Shown one piece after another: positions 55,794-64,000 of a stretch of 64,000 nucleotides of DNA. Numbering within the stretch: position 1 is the first letter of the stretch; every line of letters begins with the position of its first letter. The translations under genes were made by a program, and so were the position numbers. The notes beneath the pieces were generated by a model, which was given only the letters and a program-made list of their open reading frames with translations, was not told where the DNA came from and made no database searches. The DNA is from Flammulina velutipes. Taxonomy: Eukaryota > Basidiomycota > Agaricomycetes > Agaricales > Physalacriaceae. The stretch lies in the NCBI GenBank assembly GCA_011800155.1, contig CM022371.1:1674001-1738000 (forward strand), read 5' to 3'.

Positions 55794-57299
55794 ATGAATC
55801 TAGCGCGACATTCCATTTCTGCCACTGCGCCTGTACACATCTTTGACGCACGCTTCGACGCAGACTGCCAGATATTCACTACTTCAACGCCTGCTGGCTT
55901 TGCCGTTTATCGCTCATGGCCTTTGACTCTCCTTCGCAAGCGCGGTCAGTACCATACGCTATCGTACTATCAGTCTTACACGATATATAGAACTCACTGG
56001 CGGCACACTGGCCACCGTCGTACCACTACACACATCGTCGCTGCTCTTCCTCGTCGGCGGAGGTCGTAGCCCTCTCTACCCACCTAACAAAGTCGTAATA
56101 TGGAACGATCATCTCGGTTGCGAAGTGGCAGAACTCGAATTCCGGGAAAGAGTCAGAGGCATCGCATGTCGCAGGGGATGGTTATCCGTCGCACTCAGGC
56201 GCAGAGTAGTCGTGTTTGAGGTAGGGGAACGTATAGTTCGCCATGGCGAGTGGGACACCTGCGATAATCCCAAGGGTGCGCTGTCCTTGCCCACACAGAA
56301 CAGAGTACTTACCCAGACTCGTAGGCCTTGTAGCAATCTCTACCGCAGCGTATTCAACCCTCCTCGCTATTCCGGGTCGTCAAATGGGACATGTCCAGCT
56401 CATCCACTTACCGCCGTGTCGACCACCAATACCAAAGGGCCCTCCAGCGTCCGTTCCACCCCAGAAACCCCCGACAGCGCCTACGAAGCATCCGGTATCC
56501 ATCATCGCAGCCCACACTACTTCGCTGACCACCCTCACGTTGCCACCGTCTGGCAGATTACTAGCCACGACCTCTTCTCGAGGCACTCTCGTCCGTATAT
56601 GGGATGCTCACTCCGGAAAGCTCGTCAAAGAGCTTAGGCGGGGCTCAGATAAGGCTGATATCTTTGGTGTGGCGTTCCGGCCGGATGAGCAAGAACTGTG
56701 TGTCTGGAGTGATAAAGGAACGGTACACGTCTTCACGCTCGTTGCATCCAGCGCGTCGTACGTATTCATGTCTACATTCATCTGCCTATCACTCATATCT
56801 CAAAAGGAACCGCCAGTCTACGTTATCGCCTCTGACCAACTTTATTCCGCTGCCAAAGTACTTTGAATCGGAATGGTCGTATGCTCAGTATCGAATACCC
56901 GCGCAATCATCCCATATATCTTTATCAGCGACTCAGAATAAGCAATCTCCCACCGCCGATGTTCCAGACGAGGAACGATGTGTCGTCGGATGGATAGAAG
57001 GCCCTTCTTCTGATACATCTGTGACTGGGAATGAGTATCAGCTCATAGCTCTTACCTACACTGGCGGGTGGTATCGCCTCTCGTTGCCTGCTTTTGGGAA
57101 TTCTGCCGTTTCTCCCGCTGCACCCTTTTTGTCTGGCTCTCCTCCGAGGCAGAGTTCTATAACGAGGCAGAGAGCTGGAAGTGGTGGCTCTACAACTAGT
57201 CGGGACAAGGGCAAGGAGAAGGAGAAGGATTCGAAGGAGAAGAGAGATTGCGTATTGCAAGAGTTTAGACGGTACGGAAGATGGGATGGTTGGGGTTAA
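55794..57299 (+). CDS. PROPPIN autophagy-type WD40 protein (Hsv2/WIPI4-like)
   Basis: Seven-bladed beta-propeller binding PI3P/PI(3,5)P2 on autophagic and endosomal membranes. Blocks: PVHIFDARFDADCQIFTTST with GFAVYRSWPL, ELTGGTLATVVPLHTSSLLF, LVGGGRSPLYPPNKVVIWND, LGCEVAELEFRERVRGIACR, SIIAAHTTSLTTLTLPPSGR, LLATTSSRGTLVRIWDAHSG, then KLVKELRRGSDKADIFGVAF with the diagnostic (F/L)RRG lipid-binding motif on blade 5, and ELCVWSDKGTVHVFTL. The end is a basic Ser/Lys loop and RRYGRWDGWG. The LRRG form is typical of the Hsv2/WIPI3-4 branch. Start taken as ATG 55794, only 78 bp after the previous gene. Five introns. Confidence 0.88.
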
Positions 57300-57672
57300 C
57301 GATATCTTGGTTCTCTTCACGCCCCCACTCATGGTTTTATTTTTTTGGTTGCATTGTTTACGATTCTTTGAGCTACACTTTCATTCATTCACGCACTGCA
57401 TGTATTTATTCCACATCCACGATCGCTTTCTTTGTTGTACCATTCGTATCTAGTAGACATAAATTGTGATAGTATACTGCATTGCGTCTCACGCGGAAGT
57501 GGCTCGTTTCCATTATTGTGGCGCGACGATTTTAACATTCTGGTTCGTCCGACTTGAGCTTGAGCGTAGTCTCGCTTCCTGGCTGTATGAGATGTATTGA
57601 GACGACCATGAACGTTGATTTGAACTCGGATGAAGGAGCAACTACAATGCATTAATTGTTATACAGTTGGAA
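57300..57672. other. intergenic, convergent gene ends
   Basis: Between the PROPPIN stop (+) and the stop of the next gene (-). A TGTGGCGC octamer lies at 57517-57524. No gene. Confidence 0.5.
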
Positions 57673-58530
57673 TTAGTCTCGAATTCGAAGGAAATCATTC
57701 TTGATAATATGGTCCTCGTATCTCAGTAATACGGGTGTCACCCACTGCGAATAGGACGTGTTCAAAAGAGGGGAAGTAAAGATAGTCTCTGGTGTTCCCA
57801 AAAGAGCCATGCGCATTGACATGGGCTTGTCGACCCATTTCAACATTTTGGCAAGCAGACCCAGCCTTTCCGCCACTATCAACCGACTCCCAACGTCTAC
57901 GTCCGAAATCTGAGCGGTCATACGATGGATGTGGGTTTCGAAGCTCTCCGCGCATTCCTGTATTCGATCGAGCCGGGCGAGGAGGCCTTGGATCTTCGTA
58001 GGCAGAGCCTCAAACTTGTGCATACGCCTGGAAATATCCAGCCATGGGATGTAATACAGTATCGATTGTGATCCATACTTCGCATGCAGCGCCGAGATAA
58101 GAGCATCTCTATTAACAAGGAGGGTGTTGGCGCAGTTTATGATGGCGGTATAAGTTTCATGGAAGAACTGGGCCGGGTCGCGAACATTATCGGGCGACCC
58201 AAGGGCGACGGAGAGTCGGCGGATAAGGTTGATAATGTTCGTTCCTAAGTCCCTCAGGCTAGAGATGAGGTTGAATGTGGCGGTATGATATGGAAACAGG
58301 AAGTGAGAGCATTCAGAGTCGAGGTTGTAGATTTCAACGATGAATATGACAGCGTCCTGGAGATATTCCTGTTCGGCGTTGTACAAGTCGATTGGAACTT
58401 GGAGAGGCATCAGCCATTCGGTCTGTTTAAGGAATCAGTAAGTACAAGAATTCCAAGAAAGGTTACAAACCTCCGAATATGAGTCCATGCCTGGCGCCGT
58501 CCACTCACTACTAACATTGGAGACGCCCAT
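57673..58530 (-). CDS. uncharacterised helical protein
   Basis: Two exons, about 265 residues, no family recognised. Exon 1 (MGVSNVSSEWTAPGMDSYSE) is joined through a GT-AG intron to TEWLMPLQVPIDLYNAEQ. The rest is predicted largely helical: LQDAVIFIVEIYNLDSECSH, LISSLRDLGTNIINLIRRLS, IQGLLARLDRIQECAESFET, AERLGLLAKMLKWVDKP, ending EDHIIKNDFLRIRD. No signal peptide or membrane helix is obvious. Likely a lineage-restricted fungal protein. Confidence 0.6.
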
Positions 58531-59971
58531 GATATTGCCTACCGTTTTCGAGGCTCAGGCTATGTCCAATTTGCTACAGAGGAGATGATAGGGGTTTGGA
58601 GAGAGCCCTTGAGAGCCTTGATTTTTGGGTCGAGGCCTGATCGGGCACGCACTTATCGGCCTTAACAGTGGCGCGTCTACAAGAAGGAGAAGGATTTCAA
58701 GGAGATTGCGTCGTGCGAGCTTTAGTTACAAATCCATAATATCCTTCCATGCTATACCACTCATATTGAGTGGGAATGATTTGTGATAGTATCTTCCATT
58801 GCGCGCGCAAAAGTGGCTCATTTCCTAGCGCCACGCCACAGTTACGTAAGAGCAAACCAGGCCAAACCGGTCCGTTTTAGGCGTCGATCAATGTTGGTTC
58901 CTCTTTGACTTGTACCTTGTACCCTGCGCTTGGTTGACCTTGTCCTTCTCCAACACTATCATATACACTTTATCCTATAGACACCTCATTGGCATATTGC
59001 GGTCTGGACGGTCCGACCTGCTGCGGTACTGCGCGATGTTCGCTCGAAGACTGCCATCCTCAGGTTACCACTAGGTCGGTAAACCTCTTGTATCTTTGCG
59101 AAGCGTCGCTTTGGTGTCGCTCCCCCTTCGACCCTACAGGAACTTTAACGTTATTCTGTCTTTGTATTCCCATGCAGCAGCTCGATGATAAACTTGCTTA
59201 TTATTGTGAGTACATACGGACTCGCACAACCGCTAAAACGTCACATACACGCCGACATCGTATTCTTCCAAGCCAGTATTATTGACAGGTACATCGACGG
59301 CCAACCAAAGCGATCCGACTCGCGCACCTAACTGGACGTGTCCTCCCGGCGTCAGCTTTTGCCACCTTCCCTGTCCAGCTAGACCTTTCAGATTTCCTCG
59401 AAAAAGCGCAGCCACAACCGCTAACTATAGCTCTTCGAATACGCAGCAGCAACGAAATCGGCGCAGTATGATCGAAGGTATCCACCGATCTTTCCTGCAA
59501 ATCATCACTACCTCTGTGTGTGGGGGACCCTTTTACATCAATACGCGTACCAAACGGTCGTCCCGAGCTGTTTTCGCGCTTGACAGTCTCGATTCCATGG
59601 CCGCGAGTTCTAATGAATCTGTTCAATTTGTTACGTGAGGGTACTTATGACTGTTTGTGCCGGAGATATTCCTCATCACTGACTTGTGTGTTTGAGCCTG
59701 TTATGGGCGGCGAATAAACCACTCGGCGGTGGGATTTGGCTGTCTTCTCCGTTCGAGAAATCTGACACTGCGCTTAGACTATAGCCAGGCAACAGGCAAC
59801 ACCCGTTGGTGTCATGCCGCTATGTATGGTTCGTGAACTCGAAACGGTACGATCAGATGAACTACATCATGCCTCCTCACTCAATACAACCAGGGAAGTA
59901 CCTGACTTATGCCTGACGCCTCATTCGAGACGAGGATCGGACGCGAACGATGTTCGGCAAACAAAATACAC
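58531..59971. other. unresolved region upstream of the laccase
   Basis: No gene I can defend. Around 58989-59660 overlapping frames on both strands show splice-like signals, for example an exon with MQQLDDKLAYY near 59173 followed by a GT donor, but the pieces do not join into a recognisable protein. From 59700 the sequence is probably laccase promoter. Confidence 0.4.
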
Positions 59972-59978
59972 TATATAA
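59972..59978 (+). promoter_or_regulatory. TATA box of laccase 1
   Basis: TATATAA about 104 bp before the laccase ATG at 60082, consistent with the strong regulated promoters of basidiomycete laccases. Confidence 0.6.
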
Positions 59979-60081
59979 GATGGATCAGTTTCACTCAAGC
60001 TCTTCAGTTGCCAGTTCTTCTTCGAGCGACAGTCTTTCCTTATTCTTCCCAGTTCATTAAAACTCCCTCTTTCTTAACAAC

Positions 60082-62523
60082 ATGTCGCGGTCTCTTACCG
60101 CTTTCATAACCCTCTCTTTGCTCGTTTTGCGCTCCTTTGCTGGTATTGGGCCAATTACGGACTTGGTTATTGCCAACGCAGACGTTGCTCCCGATGGCTT
60201 CACGCGTACTGCAGCTCTCTCGGGCGGCACAGTGAACGGCGCGCTCATCACGGGCAGTAGGGTGAGTCCGTTTACCCATCTTACCCTCTATGTCGCTGAT
60301 CGCGTTTGACTGCGCCCAGGGAGATAACTTTCAGATCAATGTTGTCAACAATTTGAACGACAATAATATCTTGCAAAGTACCTCAATCGTAAGTGGTTGA
60401 TCTTGATTGCTAGCGTGTATGCTGACAATCCCCATCCTAGCATTGGCATGGCATGTTCATGGCTGGCACTAGTTGGGCAGATGGTCCCGCTTTTGTTAAC
60501 CAGTGCCCTATCGCAAAGAGCAACTCGTTCGTGTACGATTTCACTGCGCTCGAACAAGCAGGAACATTCTGGTATCACTCTCATTTGTGTGAGTCCATGG
60601 AATGGAACATATCATTCTTGATGGTAAATTGATAAACTTTGTAGCGAGTCAATACTGCGACGGAATTCGTGGTCCTATGGTGATCTATGACCCCGACGAC
60701 CCCCACGCTGCCCTGTACGACGTCGACAATGGTAAGTCGATATCAAGCTTCTTTTTCTCAAGCACCTTGCCTAACGACGTTGCCGTTAAGACGATACTGT
60801 GATCACTTTGGCAGATTGGTACCACGCGTTTGCGAAGACTTTGGCGTTCCCGTGAGTACACCCGCAGTCAATATTCTGCTCTATCTCATACCCCTCAGGA
60901 CGCCTGATTCCACTCTCATCAATGGTCTCGGACGGTAAGGCGCTCATCATTGGTCTGATGTCCAAGATATTGAATATTCGGGCATTAGGTGGGCGGAGGA
61001 TCCAACTTCTGACCTGGCTGTCATAAATGTTGAGTCTGGAGTGCGGTGAGTCCTATCTTCTTCTAGATGCTTGCTGCGGTATTGATTCATCGTGCGTGTC
61101 AGATATCGTTTCCGTCTGGTCAGCATGTCCTGCGATCCCAACTTCGTCTTTGCGATCCAGGGCCACACCTTGTAAAATTTTTCATCTCATTATCTACGAA
61201 AGTGGCTGACTTGTTTCAGAAACATTATTGAGGCGGACGGTGTGAGCACCGAGCCCATCGAAGTCGACCAGATCACGATCTTCGCCGGCCAGAGGTACTC
61301 GTTCGTCGTAAGTACCATCACCGCTCGATCTTGACATATTCTGACTACTCCACTTGTAGCTTACTGCCGATCAAGCTGTCGACAACTACTGTGAGCATTA
61401 AAACCGACTTTGGCCTAACGTCGACTGACGATGATTGTAGGGATTCGCGCTGAGCCTACTCCCGGCCCCACAGGATTCGAGGATGGCATCAACTCTGCCA
61501 TTCTTCGTTATTCCGGCGCGGCTGAGGCGGAGCCCACAGACGATACCGTTGAGAGCACCAATCCCTTGGACGAGAATGCGCTCGTGGTACGTCTAGCATT
61601 TAGCTTTCGATTGTGGGGCTAAGCTTACCTTTGATATAGCCTCTCGAGAACCCCGGCGCTGTATGACACCGTTTTATCCTTAGATTATGCCGTCTAAATA
61701 TTTTTTAGGACGGTACTGCGGAAGTCGGAGCAGACGACGTCTTCGCCATCAACCTTGCATTGGCCTTCGATGTAAGCAGTGGCGTTTATATGGTGAAAAG
61801 TACTGACACGTTATACAGCTCAGCACCTTCAAATTCACCGTCAACGGCGCCACCTTTGAGCCTCCTACCACGCCAGTTTTGCTCCAACTGCTCAGTGGTG
61901 CTCAGACCGCCGACACCCTTTTGCCTGCTGGTTCCCTCTTCACCCTCCCTGCCAACAGAGTCGTTGAGCTCTCGATCCCCTCTGAGGGCCTTATCGGTGG
62001 TCCTCATCCGTTCCATCTGCACGGCGTACGTTCTTTTCAAACCATAACCAATTGAGCTTTTGTCTCATCGTCAACAGCATGTCTTCGACGTAATTCGCGG
62101 CCCCGGTCAGACCGATTACAACTTCGAGAACCCTCCTCGTCGCGATGTTGTCAGTATCGGCGCGGCCGGTGACAACGTTACCATTCGCTTCACTACGGAC
62201 AATCCTGGACCTTGGTTCCTCCACTGGTAACGTACCCTCTTCTTGCGCGAAAAATCTCGTTCTGATCTCATAAATCGTAGCCACATCGATTGGCATCTCG
62301 AAGCGTAAGAAATTTCATTTTAGCATTCTTCGGTTGTGCTCAATATTTCTCCTTAGTGGTCTTGCTTTGGTCTTTGCCGAGGACACGGACAACTGGGATG
62401 TTAGCACTCCTCCTAGTACGACTGTCATTATATGTTTTGAGCGCCACTAACCCATTCTTTTTCATAGCTTCTTGGGATGAGCTTTGCCCCATCTATGATG
62501 CTCTGTCTGAAGATGACCTTTGA
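60082..62523 (+). CDS. laccase (multicopper oxidase), secreted
   Basis: Extracellular phenol oxidase used in lignin or pigment chemistry. Signal peptide [20 protein letters not shown]; mature protein starts [20 protein letters not shown]. The four copper signatures are complete: L1 [21 protein letters not shown]2 [21 protein letters not shown]3 [18 protein letters not shown], and L4 [20 protein letters not shown]. The residue ten after the L4 Cys is Leu, the type-1 copper axial position associated with high-potential laccases. About fifteen short introns, one in the middle of L4 (HC|HIDW). The end is [16 protein letters not shown]. Around 520 residues, normal for the family. A second laccase begins 1.35 kb downstream in the same direction. 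Confidence 0.95.
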
Positions 62524-63794
62524 ACGGGTGTGGCTAAGCACTTTCTTTACTTTTAAATGGGCATTGGACTCTCTCTTTCGCTATCCGCTTTGAAAAATCT
62601 CTTATTCGTTTTGGTTCAGAATCGGGGTGTACATACTAATAACAACGGTTACGGTAATCTGTCTTGCCAGCTGTACAATACTTGTCCTCGCTTCACGTAG
62701 ATGTGTTTCGGGGCATACAATCAATTTAGATCTTGAAGGCACTCTTAGCGGGTGAAGGTAGCACATCTAAGTATCACGTGATTTTTAACATCGAAGTTCA
62801 AAAATAATCTGATGGTCTATGATTGTCTTTCCGTCACCATTGAACGGCGATGATGCTAAGAAATTCTACATTGACTCTCACCTCACTAGAGTTAGGCTGG
62901 TATCTAAGCTCTGCAGTATATATCTACATATTTGTGAGTTTTCTTGTTGTCCTTCTCATCATTCTTGTCCATGGTTTATTCATGGCGCAGTTGATACTTA
63001 CTATCAAGCACTGACTGCCGCCCAAGCTCTCCTATCGAACCCTTCTTTGCATAGTATCTGGTACCTTCAATGTGCACATCGACGCCGATATCAAAAAAAG
63101 CGCGTTGATCTTGTCTCATACGGAGCTCTTCCTCTACCGAAGAACCGGAGCATAACGGCCGTCTTGGCCTCATATTTGTGGCGTCAATATCCCGCTCCGT
63201 TTGCACGTTACGCTAGCGCACTGCAACTAGATGTCAAACTTGGTTATCATGCTGTTCACCGCCGCCATTTCTGTCGCTCCATCCAGACGCCAACCCATGT
63301 GTACTCTATGACTCGAAACTTGCCTGTGATTGCTATAGATGTATGTATGTACGCTTTTCTAGGCTATGATATCGGTCCTGACAAAGACTTTTCTGAAACG
63401 CGCTTTCTGGCCAGTGCTCTTAGTGTGCTGGTCGGTCAACCCTTACGGGATAGGGATCATCATGCCGACTGGAATGAAGCCTAGGTATATTCAGTTCAGC
63501 GATCCTCGCTCGGGTGGCGGTCATGGCTCACCATATTAGTACTCATTCATATTATTTCTCTATGTCCTCTAACCTCGGAACATGGGCCGCTCCTCCGTAA
63601 AGTCCGTCGGTACCGCGCCGCACTGCGTCTCGAGCACGAAACGCCACTATGAGATGCTCTATCATACGCTCAGCATTCTCAACTCAATTCAATAGCTGGG
63701 TGTACCTGACGACTGTCGGACGTTTCGACACCGCTCCACTGGAAGGCGGCTTCATGGAGGAACGATGCTCGCAAAATAGGAAAATCATGACTGG
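62524..63794. other. inter-laccase region with one long open frame
   Basis: 1.3 kb between the two tandem laccase genes. It holds an open frame at 62819-63484 listed separately. The last few hundred bases are probably promoter of the second laccase. Confidence 0.4.
62819..63484 (+). CDS. doubtful open reading frame between laccases
   Basis: 221 codons without a stop, starting MIVFPSPLNGDDAKKFYIDS and ending RDRDHHADWNEA. No domain recognised; composition is mixed with scattered Cys/His. A frame of this length can arise by chance in 64 kb at about this base composition, so I keep it only as a candidate. Confidence 0.2.
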   Translation: MIVFPSPLNGDDAKKFYIDSHLTRVRLVSKLCSIYLHICEFSCCPSHHSCPWFIHGAVDTYYQALTAAQALLSNPSLHSIWYLQCAHRRRYQKKRVDLVSYGALPLPKNRSITAVLASYLWRQYPAPFARYASALQLDVKLGYHAVHRRHFCRSIQTPTHVYSMTRNLPVIAIDVCMYAFLGYDIGPDKDFSETRFLASALSVLVGQPLRDRDHHADWNEA

Positions 63795-63800
63795 TATAAA
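63795..63800 (+). promoter_or_regulatory. TATA box of laccase 2
   Basis: TATAAA about 75 bp before the second laccase start codon. Confidence 0.55.
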
Positions 63801-63874
63801 GTGTCTCAGAACGTTCGTTTACTAGTCGACCACCCTCTTGAGTGATTAGTCTCTCTTTCTACCTTCTTCTCAAT

Positions 63875-64000
63875 ATGCTACGGGCCCTTCTTACATCCAC
63901 TACCCTCTCTTTGCTTGTTTCGCGCGCTCTCGCTGCGATAGGACCAGTTGCAGACCTGGTCATTGCCAATGCTGATGTCTCCCCCGATGGATTTACGCGT
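63875..64000 (+). CDS. second laccase, 5' part only (runs off the window)
   Basis: The frame begins MLRALLTSTTLSLLVSRALA, a signal peptide, then [20 protein letters not shown] followed by TR at the window edge. It is nearly identical in plan to the first laccase ([20 protein letters not shown]), showing a tandem duplication. The rest of the gene, with all copper sites, lies beyond base 64000. Confidence 0.9.
   Translation, partial: MLRALLTSTTLSLLVSRALAAIGPVADLVIANADVSPDGFTR

Noticed and set aside
59279..59626. 115-codon minus-strand frame before the laccase
   Set aside because: Arg-rich shadow of an equally unsupported plus-strand frame; no start context or conserved motif.
1..64000. tRNA, rRNA, snRNA genes or CRISPR arrays
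   Set aside because: I looked for B-box-like GGTTCGAANCC patterns and regular direct repeats and found none convincing; absence is by eye only.
1..64000. Transposons or long terminal repeats
   Set aside because: No reverse transcriptase, integrase or transposase motif and no long direct or inverted repeats noticed; short dispersed octamers alone are not evidence of a mobile element.

Overview
The window looks like nuclear DNA of a filamentous basidiomycete, most likely a mushroom-forming Agaricomycete. Genes are dense, lie on both strands and are cut by many short introns of about 50-60 bp. The gene set is fungal: eukaryotic ribosomal proteins, a Zn2Cys6 regulator, a velvet factor, F-box/LRR proteins, a Kch1-type potassium transporter, a FEX fluoride exporter and basidiomycete laccases. 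Gene models below were joined by hand from reading frames, splice signals and family conservation. Outer coordinates are start codon to stop codon on the genome, introns included.

Layout. 1-1445 holds no supported gene. 1504-6736 carries a secreted aspartic protease, a hotdog thioesterase, ribosomal protein eL22 (minus) and a divergent LARP7/Pof8-like RNA-binding protein. 6837-13058 carries a TSPO receptor, a large Argonaute (minus) and a Ser/Pro-rich unknown. 13288-17218 has an EF-hand mitochondrial carrier and a Gup1 MBOAT acyltransferase. 17458-24178 has an AN1 zinc-finger protein with a CaaX tail, an F-box-like protein, mitochondrial bL35, a velvet regulator and a second F-box protein. 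24939-34375 has an MFS transporter, a small secreted protein, an NCS1 permease, 3-ketosphinganine reductase, the fluoride exporter and a Zn2Cys6 factor. 34605-40844 has CK2 beta, eL36, an ARMT1-type DUF89 phosphatase and a C2H2 factor. 40845-43251 is gene-poor. 43252-58530 is packed with housekeeping genes: an atypical kinase, DRG1, KCH1, VTI1, EMC3, GlcNAc-6-P deacetylase, NCS-1/frequenin, a PROPPIN and two unknowns. The right end holds a complete laccase and the first exon of a second one in tandem.

How genes relate. There are no operons or a clear metabolic cluster. Several housekeeping genes are head-to-head with very short shared promoters (KDSR/FEX 47 bp, VTI1/EMC3 66 bp, eL22/LARP7 144 bp, DRG1/KCH1 217 bp). 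The laccases form a tandem array that continues past the window. I see no convincing tRNA, rRNA, CRISPR or transposon.

The observations I rate highest are: an AN1 gene whose long last intron hides an in-phase alternative terminal exon that would swap the prenylated tail; a telomerase-type LARP7 homologue; an octamer TGTGGCGC seen nine times, always in non-coding DNA; at least four GC-AG introns; and an Argonaute whose stop codon sits in its own exon. No clearly undescribed multi-gene system is evident.
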